From Ascoidea asiatica (lineage: Eukaryota > Ascomycota > Saccharomycetes > Ascoideales > Ascoideaceae): 64,000 nucleotides of DNA. A model generated the notes under the pieces. That model saw nothing but the letters and a program-made list of their open reading frames with translations. It did no database searches and was not told the DNA's origin. The translations under genes and the position numbers were made by a program. Shown one piece after another: positions 30,298-40,251 of this stretch (within the stretch, counting starts at the first letter, position 1; each line of letters begins with the position of its first letter). The stretch spans positions 310,001 to 374,000 of the forward strand of contig BCKQ01000009.1 in NCBI GenBank assembly GCA_001600695.1, written 5' to 3'.

Positions 30298-30646
30298 TTT
30301 TTCTCAAATCAATGTAGTTTTAAGAATACAAGAAATTATTGAATTCAGCCCATCTTGCTCCAAACAAAATCCAAATAATTAGCGACATTAGCCACATATT
30401 AACAATAATTCTAGTTTTGGAAATTCCGCCTTTTTTTGGGTGATCCAAAATTTAAGCACAGCACCGGTTCAAATTCCGTGCAAAACTATCGGAATTGATT
30501 GTTTATCTAAAGAGAAGAGAAACTGTAGAACCATAAAGCATTAATCAATCATTGACAACATAAGTAACTAAATTCCCTTTATTGAAGTCTTGTAGGATAT
30601 TACTTTATTTAGGAAGTTCTTTTTATAAATTTATACAATAAAACAG
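30298..30646 (+). promoter_or_regulatory. MSH1 3' flank and VPS24 promoter
   Basis: About 350 bp. Contains a short hairpin-like element GCACAGCACCGGTTCAAATT and CCGTGC (about 30458-30482). It resembles a tRNA T-arm, but there is no acceptor or anticodon arm, so no tRNA is called. No ORF. Confidence 0.35.
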
Positions 30647-31433
30647 ATGGATTACATCAAAAAAGCTATATGGGGTCCAGATCCTAAAGAACAAGTGAGT
30701 TACAAACTTTCTTACTTTAAGTTTAACAATATTCTTATGTTTAATCACTAACTTTTTTTTCTTAACTTTATAGATGAGAAAATGCAATAGTTTGCTACGT
30801 AAAAATAAGCGACAGTTAGACAGGAGTTTGGGTGGATTGGCCCCAGTTCAAAAAAAGACAGAATCTTTAATCAAACAATCTGTTAAGAAGAATGATATGA
30901 AGAGTGCAAGGATTTATGCAAAAGAATTAGTGAATGTTAAGAAGCAAAAGGGCAGACTATATAAAAGCAGAGCTCAATTGGATAGTATAACTATGAAAGT
31001 GAATGAAAATTTTACCATGATGAAACTTCAGGGGAAACTTGGAGAAACGGCAGGCATAATGAGGGAAGTTAATTCTTTAGTGAGATTACCGGAATTAACT
31101 GGAACAATGAGAGAATTAGAAAAAGAGCTTGTTAAAAGTGGAATAATAAATGAAATGATAGAAGATGCTGTTGATAATCTTGGTGAAGATGAAGACTTTG
31201 AGGATGAAGAAATAGATGAACAAATAGACCAAATCATAAGTGATCTAACATCCGGACAATTGAATAAAGTGTCACCCGTTCCTGATACCAGACTCGATAT
31301 GAAAGAACAAATTACGGAAGAAACACCTTTGCAAAATGTGAAAACTCCTGAATTGATAGGGGCTCAAGGAGAAGAATCAAATGAAGATGAGATTCTAAAT
31401 GAGATGCAAGAACGCTTGAAAGCTCTTCAATAA
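30647..31433 (+). CDS. VPS24: Vps24 (CHMP3), ESCRT-III subunit, one intron
   Basis: Spliced: exon 1 30647-30694, intron 30695-30773, exon 2 30774-31433; 235 residues. Exon 1 encodes MDYIKKAIWGPDPKEQ, identical in style to S. cerevisiae Vps24, and joins exactly to MRKCNSLLRKNKRQLDRS. Further hallmarks are the basic helix 1, RAQLDSITMK, and MREVNSLVRLPELTGTMREL. An acidic linker and a C-terminal MIT-interacting motif (EILNEMQERLKAL) end the protein. Vps24 caps Snf7 filaments at endosomes during multivesicular-body formation and recruits Vps4. Without the intron the protein would lose its membrane-inserting N-terminus. Confidence 0.95.
30695..30773 (+). other. VPS24 intron
   Basis: 79 nt. Donor GTGAGT, branch-type TCACTAAC at about 30744-30751, a T-run, then acceptor TTATAG. 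Exon joining restores the conserved N-terminus in frame. Confidence 0.93.
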
Positions 31434-31892
31434 GAACACCTTTTTTTAATTCTAATTGTTTTAAAACGATTATAGCTGATAGATTTTTTTCTACTTTTGA
31501 GCTTTTGTATCAATCTGTACGCTTTCTTTGTAGTGCTATAAAACCAGAAGGTAGCTGGTGCATACATATTTATCTCTTCTCCTAGAAAGTTATTATATGG
31601 GTTGTCCTTTTATATTCTCCCGTAAACTTTATAGCTTTCAATGAAATACTAACTGTAGCAGTTAAAAGTCCTAATGTTGTCTCAAAATATATATAATTAC
31701 GTAATCAAATGATTAAGTTCTGTCACACGATTCAAAAATATTGGTACGGAACCATACAAAACATCTGTTACCGTTAGATCAGGGATAGATAATTGATGTT
31801 TGAAGATCCTCAACGCATAAAAACAAGATATGCAAATTATTCAAATTCTTTGGAATATTTACTTCATGAATAATAACTAATTTTTTCTAAAA
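31434..31892. other. VPS24 3' flank and DCR2 upstream region
   Basis: About 460 bp, mostly AT-rich. A small palindrome-like AACTGTAGCAGTT lies near 31653. Nothing else recognised. Confidence 0.4.
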
Positions 31893-33731
31893 ATGATTGG
31901 ATTATCAAGAAGGTGGTTAAGGCAATTATCGTATCTATTAAATTTCCTTTTTTTTCTGGGGTTGATGCTAACACTTATTGATATATTTTATGCCAACTTG
32001 TTACCTAACTCAATTCATCAACTTTTACCAAATGATCAACCTGATGATGTAATTGTCGATATAGAATTTAAGAAGTGTTTTAAACTTACAACAATTGAAA
32101 ACTCCTGCAATATAAAAGATAAATCAGGGTTGCAATGGGAAAAAATAGAAAAGGATTTATTTTTAAAAGATTCTTGGATAAATAACTATTTTATGTTCAA
32201 AAAAAGTATTCAAACCGTCACTTTGCTTGATACTACTTCTGGTTTTAGTGCTTTAAAAGATAAAAAGATTGTCTTGGACCTTGCCATTTTGGGTCCTGAA
32301 GATTTAAAAATCAAAGGCAACACTCAATATCCTTTCAAAATACTTGATGAGTTTAATTCCCATATTTTAAATAAACCCAGTTCTCAAAAATCATTACTAA
32401 ATGCAAGGGGACTTGAAGAGATCTCCAAGTTAGACAATATAGAAGATGATTCAAAAACTTTAAAAATGATTATACCTAAAATAAAAGATGTTAATGCTCT
32501 GGGTTGGCAAAAGAAAGAAAATGGTTTATGGGTTAAATATGGATCATATAGTGAAAAGAACTCTGTAACGGGGGTGGAGGTTTTAATGGGAGATGATGTG
32601 ATTGAACCAAGGCCTCGTTGGACTTTAATTGAACAACCTCTTATAACAAAAAATGGAAAGTATAAGGCTTTTGTAACATTTAAAAAAGGAAATGTTCCTA
32701 AAGTTGAAACACCCATACTTAAAGTCAACCAGGAGGGAAAATTCAAAATTCTTCAAGTTGCCGATTTGCATTTTTCAACCAACGTAGGTGATTGTAGAGA
32801 TCCATTTCCTGCTGAATCTGCAAAAGGGTGTAAAGCTGATCCAAGAACTCGTGTTTTTGTTGAAAAGATTTTGGACATAGAGAAACCTGATATGATCGTT
32901 CTCACGGGAGATCAGGTTTTTGGAAATGCAGCACCAGATGCTCAGACTGCTCTATTCAAAGCTGCATCATTATTTATCAAAAAAAAGATACCATTTGCAA
33001 TAACGTTAGGAAATCATGATGATGAAGGTGATCTAAGCCGTAAAAAAATGATGGATCTTGCATCCTCCTTACCATATTCAGTCTCGCAAGTAGGTCCCTC
33101 CGATATTGATGGATTTGGAAATTACTTATTAACTGTTCAAGCTCCCAATACAAAACATCCTGCCATTTCATTATGGTTTTTAGATACTCATAAATATTCC
33201 CAAAGTCCTAAAACGAATCCTGGATATGACTGGATTAAAGAAAATCAACTTAATTGGGTATTGAAAGAAAATACAAAATTAGAAGAATCAAAGCAACTGT
33301 ATACTCATATACACCTATCAATGTCATTCTTTCATATTCCTCTTCCAGAATATAGAGAAATGGCAGATGATAAGTTAGTTGGAACATTCAAGGAAGGAAT
33401 TACAGCTCCGAAATATAATACAGGAGCTAGATCTTTATTTGGAAAACTTGGGGTTAGCATTATATCTGTAGGGCATGATCATTGCAACGATTACTGTTTA
33501 TATCACACCACTAAATTGAATGATGAAAGTGAAAATAGTATGTGGTTATGTTACGGAGGTGCCGCTGGTGAAGGTGGGTATGCTGGCTATGGTGGTACAT
33601 CTAGACGTGTTAGAATTTTTGACATTGATACAAATGCAAATGATATATATACTTGGAAAAGAGTGGAAGGAAATGAAGGAGAAGTTCTTGATAAACAATT
33701 GCTTGTTAGCGGCGGGTCTCCAATATTATGA
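31893..33731 (+). CDS. DCR2: Dcr2-like metallophosphoesterase
   Basis: 612 residues (S. cerevisiae Dcr2 578). A signal anchor lies at about 12-32 (LSYLLNFLFFLGLMLTLIDIF). The luminal or non-catalytic region includes the LGWQKKENGLWVKYG element typical of Dcr2. The calcineurin-like phosphoesterase domain starts at about 285: ADLH (Asp-x-His), GDQVFGN at about 340, GNHDDE at about 372, and GHDHCND at about 527. All metal ligands appear present. Dcr2 promotes G1/S through Sic1 and was reported to dampen the unfolded protein response via Ire1. S. cerevisiae Sia1 is a related protein, so family-level naming is safest. Confidence 0.87.
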   Translation: MIGLSRRWLRQLSYLLNFLFFLGLMLTLIDIFYANLLPNSIHQLLPNDQPDDVIVDIEFKKCFKLTTIENSCNIKDKSGLQWEKIEKDLFLKDSWINNYFMFKKSIQTVTLLDTTSGFSALKDKKIVLDLAILGPEDLKIKGNTQYPFKILDEFNSHILNKPSSQKSLLNARGLEEISKLDNIEDDSKTLKMIIPKIKDVNALGWQKKENGLWVKYGSYSEKNSVTGVEVLMGDDVIEPRPRWTLIEQPLITKNGKYKAFVTFKKGNVPKVETPILKVNQEGKFKILQVADLHFSTNVGDCRDPFPAESAKGCKADPRTRVFVEKILDIEKPDMIVLTGDQVFGNAAPDAQTALFKAASLFIKKKIPFAITLGNHDDEGDLSRKKMMDLASSLPYSVSQVGPSDIDGFGNYLLTVQAPNTKHPAISLWFLDTHKYSQSPKTNPGYDWIKENQLNWVLKENTKLEESKQLYTHIHLSMSFFHIPLPEYREMADDKLVGTFKEGITAPKYNTGARSLFGKLGVSIISVGHDHCNDYCLYHTTKLNDESENSMWLCYGGAAGEGGYAGYGGTSRRVRIFDIDTNANDIYTWKRVEGNEGEVLDKQLLVSGGSPIL

Positions 33732-33960
33732 TTGATTATTTTAATATGTGGTTTTAGCCTAATCGAATTTAAAATATTTTTGTTTTAATTAGAAAGTCGT
33801 TAATATACGAAGAATCTAATTACTAAATGTTGACAGTGCTAAATTTTAGGCTTGAAAAATAAAAAAATTTTACATTTCCTTAACATCAAAAAGTTTATTA
33901 TTTGGGAAATAAGCAAAATTTCAAAATTAATGTTATATACTGTTTATATACAGCAAATAG

Positions 33961-36669
33961 CTAAAAGAAGATAAGACCGGTAAAAACCGTTATAAACCCA
34001 GACAATAAAGCAAAAGAAAATGATTTCGTGAAAATAGGGATTCCTATTCTTGCTGAATTACTTTCATTTTGATCATCGTGATTATTAAAAATAGAAGTAG
34101 AACCATAAGTTAAACTTTCCTCAGTGTCGCCTACCCATGAACTTTGATAAACAGTTGAGGTGTGGTCTATTGGTGGCTCAGTTATTATAGCTTCTCGACT
34201 AAATTGCAAGTCATCTTCTATTGGCTTATCAGCATCATTATCGGATAATAACAATTCAGGAGTATTTTCCAACTTTTTTTCTTTTCGGAAACTGAAAAAA
34301 TATTTTTGAGGAACTCCAACAATATCATTTTCTGTTTTATAGCTTCTTTTAATTAAAGAAACAGTGTCATTTGAATAATAACTTTCTCTTCGAGAAGAGT
34401 CAAAAGGTTCTGGAAAACGAGGACCTGTGTAAGTTCCCCTTCTTCTAATTTCTGGTTCAGCATCATTTAAAATGTAAAAACCCCAACAACCACACCAGCA
34501 ATCAGGAATTAATGAATGTAAAAATTCAACTATTAAACATACAATAGCATCGATTAAACTAGCCTTGGGATGGATTAAAGCTAAAATCAACCAAATTAAT
34601 GATTCAATTAGATTGTGAATTTTATCTAAAATTGTTGGGCAATCACATCCACAAAAGGTATCTTCCAAAACTTTCAAAACCCAATCAAGAATATCAATTA
34701 AAATATCCAGAATAAGTTTAATACCATTTATTCCAACATTTATCAATCTTATAACGATTATTAATATACATTTCAAAATATCTAAACCATCCTCAGCTAA
34801 TTCACAGATGCAATTACAGAGTTCATTAATACCTCTATGTCCTCCTTCATACAAGTGATGAATAATATGTATGAATTTTAGAATTAGATGCCTTTTATCT
34901 TTATGTAACTGTTTGATTATATGCTCCAAAAATTCTTTTATTTGACTTTTATCACATTCACCATCATAAATATCATAATAATCAAAATCTGTCCAATCCA
35001 TACCTATTTTTCCTCCAGCTTTATAAATAATGTAATTATGCCATATATCATTTTGCTCAGGAGTCAATCTAATATGAGTTTCACCTTCATCATCTTCATG
35101 AACTTTAGAATGTTTTTGATACTCAAAATTATTCAAACCTTTGTCTTTCATGAAATTTGCTTTACCATTTTTTCGTTGTCTTTGCATTTTAGCTTCCTTA
35201 TAGTCAGTTTCACCTTCTTTTAAAAAATCTACTATTTTCTTTCTAGTTGACTTTTTCAAATCATCATTACCGATATTATTGAAATCATCACTATTATTTT
35301 TATCTTTCATATTATCTAAATCTTCAGAACGATTAGGATCATTCATACTATTTTCAATACCTGAATCATCATTTGTATTAGATGATTTTCTAGAATTCTT
35401 TATTTTTTGACGGTTTTTAAATCTTTTTGTTGGTTCGACTATATCAGAATCATCCTGAATTGAATCATAGTCTATCTCGTCAATTTTTTTGAATTTGTTT
35501 CTACCTTTTCTATATTTCTCTTGAAATTGGGACTTTGAATTCAAATTTTTCTCTTCAAATTCGGATTTAGATTTTTCCTTTTTCTTCTCTTTGGCTTTTT
35601 GTTTTTGTCGATTTTTTTTATTCTTTGGCAAAATTTTTTTATCTTTCTCGAAAGATATTAAAGAATCAAAATCCGACATATCTTCAAACTTATGGTTGAA
35701 ATCTTCAGTATATTTTTGATCTAATTCATTAATATTATTTTTTGCTTTTTTTCTAGAATTATTATGCTTTGATTTAACCTTTGAAGGATTATCATTGTTG
35801 ATTGTTTGATCAGAAATTTTTTTATCAAAATTGTTTAATTTTTCATGAAGGCCATAGCCAGTACCTAATTGATTCATACTGGGTTTACTGTTTGAATATT
35901 CATTTGGTATATTTTTGTTTTTTCTGTTAGTGTTCATTTGTTTTTGTTTCTGAACTTTTTTAGATTCTTTTCTAGATTTGCCCTTTTTAACAGCATTTGA
36001 TTTTCTAGAGGTTTTCATCCTTTTGCTATCAGTAAGAGCTAATATCTGCAAGTCTGAACTGTCATTGTCAATAATAATATTACTATCGATATTCGGATTA
36101 TTATTTTGGTTTTCAAAGTTATCGGAAAAATCAATAGTTTCATCATTATTATCACTTTTATTTTCATTATAAATTGGTTCCATTGGTTCCATTGTTTCTG
36201 TTGATTCCCTTGAGTTATTTAAATCATTGGAAATAGATTGATATTGATTAGAATTTTGAGAATTTAATTTTTGTTCATTATATATAGTAAGTTGATCCAA
36301 ATTTGTTAAAAAGATACCATTTGGATCAAAAGAACTTGGTTGGAAATTAGATTGAATAAAAGCTTTAATATCTTCTTTGAGTGATTCTGGATCTTTATTT
36401 TCAGACCATTTCATTATTGTTTCATGATTTAAATGAATATTATTTTGATTTTCATTAAATTTATCAAAACTTTCATCTAAATGATTTTCATTTGAAATTG
36501 AGTTGAATAAAATATCATCAATAAAAGTATTATCAGTAGAAAGTAAATTTGATTCTAGCTGAATTTCATCTCCATTAACAAAAATTTGACTTATAAAGAC
36601 TGATTGAATTGAAAAAATATATAACAGACGAACAAATAAATTGTCTCCTGTTTTTCTTGACCTAACCAT
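33961..36669 (-). CDS. Secreted, probably GPI-anchored protein with novel Cys-containing domain (paralogue A)
   Basis: 902 residues. The N-terminus has a hydrophobic signal (LFVRLLYIFSIQSVFISQIF). Asn/Ser/acidic sequence follows, then a long Lys/Arg/Asn-rich disordered stretch (about 215-530). A compact domain at about 533-735 has conserved elements GEC, KEFL, HHLYEGGHRGINEL, LKCI, RLI-x2-GI-x-GIK, CGCDCP and DCWCGC, with amphipathic helices between. After it come dibasic sites (EIRRRG, IKRSY) that Kex2-like proteases could cut. The last 23 residues are a hydrophobic tail with no polar end (SFALLSGFITVFTGLIFF), as in GPI signals. It is paralogous to the divergent gene at 37743. I recognise no known family; a cell-wall or secreted role is inferred from topology. 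Confidence 0.7.
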   Translation of the reverse strand: MVRSRKTGDNLFVRLLYIFSIQSVFISQIFVNGDEIQLESNLLSTDNTFIDDILFNSISNENHLDESFDKFNENQNNIHLNHETIMKWSENKDPESLKEDIKAFIQSNFQPSSFDPNGIFLTNLDQLTIYNEQKLNSQNSNQYQSISNDLNNSRESTETMEPMEPIYNENKSDNNDETIDFSDNFENQNNNPNIDSNIIIDNDSSDLQILALTDSKRMKTSRKSNAVKKGKSRKESKKVQKQKQMNTNRKNKNIPNEYSNSKPSMNQLGTGYGLHEKLNNFDKKISDQTINNDNPSKVKSKHNNSRKKAKNNINELDQKYTEDFNHKFEDMSDFDSLISFEKDKKILPKNKKNRQKQKAKEKKKEKSKSEFEEKNLNSKSQFQEKYRKGRNKFKKIDEIDYDSIQDDSDIVEPTKRFKNRQKIKNSRKSSNTNDDSGIENSMNDPNRSEDLDNMKDKNNSDDFNNIGNDDLKKSTRKKIVDFLKEGETDYKEAKMQRQRKNGKANFMKDKGLNNFEYQKHSKVHEDDEGETHIRLTPEQNDIWHNYIIYKAGGKIGMDWTDFDYYDIYDGECDKSQIKEFLEHIIKQLHKDKRHLILKFIHIIHHLYEGGHRGINELCNCICELAEDGLDILKCILIIVIRLINVGINGIKLILDILIDILDWVLKVLEDTFCGCDCPTILDKIHNLIESLIWLILALIHPKASLIDAIVCLIVEFLHSLIPDCWCGCWGFYILNDAEPEIRRRGTYTGPRFPEPFDSSRRESYYSNDTVSLIKRSYKTENDIVGVPQKYFFSFRKEKKLENTPELLLSDNDADKPIEDDLQFSREAIITEPPIDHTSTVYQSSWVGDTEESLTYGSTSIFNNHDDQNESNSARIGIPIFTKSFSFALLSGFITVFTGLIFF

Positions 36670-36842
36670 TTTCTTTAATTATACAAAAATATAGACATTG
36701 TCTTTCATTTAAATGAAATATTTTTTTAAAAAATATGAATATTAATAAACGAATCGAAAAAACTATATATTATTAACAAATAATTCCAGCTACAAAGACA
36801 TATAATAGATTTAGTAAGGCTTGATATCTTCTTTTTGATGGT

Positions 36843-36998
36843 TTATTCCCAATATATTTTATCTTTTTTCCAGTCACCAGTATTGTAGTGTTTCTGACTT
36901 TTGTTATTGTTGTTTTCTTCATAGTTCCCATAGTCAATGGTATCAGCAGTGCCAACAGCGCTTGTTTCTGTCTTGGTGCTCATATTTTGTTTTTGCAT
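36843..36998 (-). CDS. Possible small ORF upstream of paralogue A
   Basis: 51 residues from ATG: MQKQNMSTKTETSAVG, then an Asp/Asn-rich middle, ending GDWKKDKIYWE. Composition is protein-like, and the DNA is less AT-rich than nearby genes. A +1 shift at the A6 run (minus strand; T6 at 36864-36869) would continue into a frame ending at 36773 with a hydrophobic tail (ALLNLLYVFVAGIIC), like a small tail-anchored protein. It may be a uORF, a small gene or a broken gene. I recognise no family. Confidence 0.25.
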   Translation of the reverse strand: MQKQNMSTKTETSAVGTADTIDYGNYEENNNNKSQKHYNTGDWKKDKIYWE

Positions 36999-37289
36999 TA
37001 GAATCAAATGAAAATTAATGAGTGATTAATTGACGATTGACTGGCTTTGTGACACAAAAACAAAAGAATAAAATTGAAGAAAATTAATTACTGTAAATAC
37101 AGCTACAGTAAGTTAGAGTAAGTGTCCTATGGGTAAAAATAACAATTCAACTCTAATTAAATACTGTATTAATGCTATTGTTTATTTTATTATTGCCAAT
37201 TACAGTTCGTGAGTGGCGTAGAGGAGGGTGCCTGGTACTGCGTTAGTGGCTCAAGATTACCAAAACCATCAAAATCACCAAAATCACCA

Positions 37290-37439
37290 ATGAAACAATT
37301 CTACAGCATTGCAAATAAGATTGTAGATGATTTTAAAGTACATTTCCGAGATGGTGTTCCTACTGAACAGCGTAATTCCCTAGGTCATGGGTTTCCTGAT
37401 AATCCAAGGTCACCAAATATAAATAGTGTCGAAGTGTGA
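37290..37439 (+). CDS. Possible small ORF upstream of paralogue B
   Basis: 49 residues from ATG: MKQFYSIANKIVDDFKVHF, then a polar end with PDNPRSP. The frame stays open upstream through KPSKSPKSP codons back to a stop near 37170, but without an earlier ATG. It may be an upstream ORF in the leader of paralogue B, a small gene or a chance frame in GC-richer DNA. No family recognised. Confidence 0.2.
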   Translation: MKQFYSIANKIVDDFKVHFRDGVPTEQRNSLGHGFPDNPRSPNINSVEV

Positions 37440-37742
37440 TTAATAGGTGTTGATGTCTTTGTGGTGTATCTTTCTCCATTACTATACTGAAATTAGCTGT
37501 AAAAGAGTTCTATATATTATGATTATCCTAATTCTGGTGTTTAGTGAGTTGATGATTATGAGGTTTTTACCGAGTTTTCGAGATAACTGAAAATTTGAAG
37601 CATGCTTCATTACTTTTGCTACTTTCAATATATTACTTTGAGAAAATATTTGAACTTTTTCTAAAAAGAATTCCTAAAGTTTTTTGAAGGAGACTATTTT
37701 TTTTTTTTAATAAGCAAAAACAAATTGAAAAGAAAATCAGCA

Positions 37743-39854
37743 ATGATTGAAGTTCGAATTTATCACTTTACTTTTATCTTTGTTTTTTACTTCTCATTTA
37801 TTTCTTTTTCTCTTCCTGTTTTGGATAATATAAATAATTCTACAAATTTAATTTCAAATCAAAGTCTGAGAAATTCTAATACAAATGAAAATATAATTGA
37901 TCACACTAATTATAATCTTAATGATCGACTTTCAAAAAGAATCATTTCTTCAGAAGATTCTAGTGAAATTTCTAGTGAAATTTATGTAGGTGAAGGAAAT
38001 CAAAATGAAGATTCTCCAGATTCAAAATCTATGATTCTTTCATATAATGATCATGTAAAAGATTTAGGCTCGACACCAAGTAGAAAATCTACCGCTATTA
38101 ATAAAGACAGAAAACTTAATGGAAATCTTAAAAAACCAATCAAAAATAACAACCAACTATCCCAATCCAAAGATAATATATCTCAACAATCTCCTTCTTT
38201 AAATAATAATCAAAATAAACAGGATTTCAAACAACCAATTCTTAATCCACAAACAAATAAAGAAATAAATCAAAAGCCTCTCAAAGAAAAATTGTCCAAA
38301 GGTAAAGATAGTAAAGAAGCAATTATATATAATCCAACTTCTGAAGAAAAATCGAAGCATGTTAAACAGATTAAAAAGTCAAAAGATATGATTGATGTTA
38401 TTGAAGAAGTTGAAAAAAAATATTTTAAAGATAAAGGTCATTCCAGTTTTTTCAAAAGATCAAAAAAATCTAAGTCAAAAACTGACCAACTTCAACCAAC
38501 CTCTTCTGAACATAATAATGCTGATTATGGTAAACCTCTTGAGCAAATAGATCAAGAACAATGGAAAAATTATATATCTTATGATGGTAAGATTGATGGA
38601 AATATTAATTGGAGTGATTATCAAAAATTTGATATATTTATGGGTGAATGTAGTAAAAAAAAATTAAAGGAATTTATTTGTGCTTTATTAGAAGAATTAG
38701 AAGAAGAAGAAAGAAAGATTATTGCTTGTATTATCGATATTTTATGTCATTTGAATGAAGGTGGAAGAAGAGGGGTAGAATTATTAGTCGATTTAATTTT
38801 ATGCTTAGGGGAAAAGGCTTTAGAAGCTTTGAAATGTATAATAGTTTTAATACATCGTTTAATTCAATGTGGTATTGATGGAATAAAAATGATATTACAT
38901 TGTATATGTGAAACTTTACAAATAGTTAATGAAGATTTGGAAGAGAAACTTTGTGATTGTTTTTGTCCAAACAGAAAAAAAATTATAGATAGTTTTCTTT
39001 CAGCTTTAGTATCTTGGACTGCATATGAGTGGAATTATAGAACTGAAATTATCAAGGGTTTAAGACATTTTTTTAAAATTGATAAAGATTGCTGGTGTGA
39101 CTGTTCAGGCCATTTCAAGCAAGCGATTGAATATTTTCAAAGCTTTAGTCTTGATGAAGAAGGTAATGAATTCAATAACTCAAGTATGGATTATATTGAT
39201 TATTATTTAACTTATGGACCGGATCCTAGATTTCAAATGAAAAGAGCTCGAAATAATATTGAAATTGATAATGATCTAAAATCTCAAAGTGTGGAAACAC
39301 AAAGCAATTCAGAGTTTGATCGATTGGTTATGGATAAATATAAAGATCTTTTTAGAAAATTAAGATTAGATAATAAATCATTTGGAACTTTAAATGACGA
39401 TCAATTTGAAGTTATGCAAAGTCCAGAAGAAATAGTTTCAAAAGATGAAAATAAGCTTGAAGATGAAATTATTTTAGATGATTACATACTTGAAAAGGAT
39501 CTTATTCTTGAGGTATCATTAGAAGATAATGACAAAGAGGCTTTTCAAGATCTTGATTTATTTTCAGAAAAATTCATGGAGGAAAATTTACTGGTTTTAG
39601 ATTCAAAAAATGAAATAAACAAAGAAAAAGAAATTAGCATAAAGAATCAATCAGTACCAAAACAAAGCAATCTAACTTTTTTGAAAACGCCTAACATCAG
39701 CCAATTCCAGCAGTTTCACTGCAACGAAAATGATACTCATTGTATAAGTGCTAATAAAAAGATATCCTCTTTCGGTATTTACTCTTACAATTATAATTTT
39801 TGGTGCATAATAAGTTCTACTCTTTTGATTGCTCTTAGCTTTTTGATTTTTTAA
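37743..39854 (+). CDS. Secreted, probably GPI-anchored protein with novel Cys-containing domain (paralogue B)
   Basis: 703 residues counted from ATG at 37743; the frame extends 18 nt upstream but only to a TTG. The start gives a clean signal peptide (IYHFTFIFVFYFSFISFSLP). A dibasic site (LSKRII) follows early, then an Asn/Lys/Ser-rich linker. The domain at about 265-465 matches paralogue A: GEC, LKEFI, CHLNEGGRRGVELL, LKCI, RLI-x2-GI-x-GIK-x-IL, LCDCFCP and DCWCDC. An acidic linker leads to a C-terminal hydrophobic tail (CIISSTLLIALSFLIF) suited to a GPI signal. It is divergent from A, 1.07 kb apart. The pair probably arose by inverted duplication. Function unknown. Confidence 0.72.
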   Translation: MIEVRIYHFTFIFVFYFSFISFSLPVLDNINNSTNLISNQSLRNSNTNENIIDHTNYNLNDRLSKRIISSEDSSEISSEIYVGEGNQNEDSPDSKSMILSYNDHVKDLGSTPSRKSTAINKDRKLNGNLKKPIKNNNQLSQSKDNISQQSPSLNNNQNKQDFKQPILNPQTNKEINQKPLKEKLSKGKDSKEAIIYNPTSEEKSKHVKQIKKSKDMIDVIEEVEKKYFKDKGHSSFFKRSKKSKSKTDQLQPTSSEHNNADYGKPLEQIDQEQWKNYISYDGKIDGNINWSDYQKFDIFMGECSKKKLKEFICALLEELEEEERKIIACIIDILCHLNEGGRRGVELLVDLILCLGEKALEALKCIIVLIHRLIQCGIDGIKMILHCICETLQIVNEDLEEKLCDCFCPNRKKIIDSFLSALVSWTAYEWNYRTEIIKGLRHFFKIDKDCWCDCSGHFKQAIEYFQSFSLDEEGNEFNNSSMDYIDYYLTYGPDPRFQMKRARNNIEIDNDLKSQSVETQSNSEFDRLVMDKYKDLFRKLRLDNKSFGTLNDDQFEVMQSPEEIVSKDENKLEDEIILDDYILEKDLILEVSLEDNDKEAFQDLDLFSEKFMEENLLVLDSKNEINKEKEISIKNQSVPKQSNLTFLKTPNISQFQQFHCNENDTHCISANKKISSFGIYSYNYNFWCIISSTLLIALSFLIF

Positions 39855-40251
39855 TATTTTGAGTTTTCAATATTTTTGTTATTTTGAAAGTTTTGTTTTT
39901 TTAATTTTTTGTTTTTTCGTATTATTCACTATATTATACATATATATAAATTATATACAGCAAAATATATTCAATGAGCTTATTTGATAAGTCTTAAATA
40001 CTTTACCGATAAGGTAAATTTTTCAAGATATAAAAAGATCTAAATTAATCTAATGAGAATGGCAAAAAAAAGTTTTTTATAAGGGGGGTAAACTATCAAG
40101 ACAAATAATCATAAAATATAAAGCTACAAGTTTTTTTCTCTTGAGCTGATCAGAGAATATTTTTTATAAAAAAAAGTGATAAAAGAAAAAATTAATTTAA
40201 CCTTCACATTATAACATCAAAAATAAATTTTTGTGATTGTCATTGAAAACA
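39855..40251. other. Convergent intergenic region, no gene seen
   Basis: AT-rich, about 400 bp, between the ends of paralogue B and the 306-residue gene. No ORF, repeat or GC-rich island. Confidence 0.55.

Larger units (their letters stand above)
36670..37742. promoter_or_regulatory. Divergent intergenic region between the secreted paralogues
   Basis: About 1.07 kb serving both paralogues. Bases 37200-37440 form a GC-richer island. A small ORF faces each way: 36843-36998 on minus, upstream of A, and 37290-37439 on plus, upstream of B. Two GTAAGT donor-like hexamers lie at 37108 and 37118, with an acceptor-like AATTACAG ending at 37205, but no ATG-initiated exon joins them. Confidence 0.45.

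Noticed and set aside
30455-30485. tRNA-like T-arm GGTTCAAATTCC upstream of VPS24
   Set aside because: Stem has a mismatch and no matching acceptor, D or anticodon arm lies upstream.
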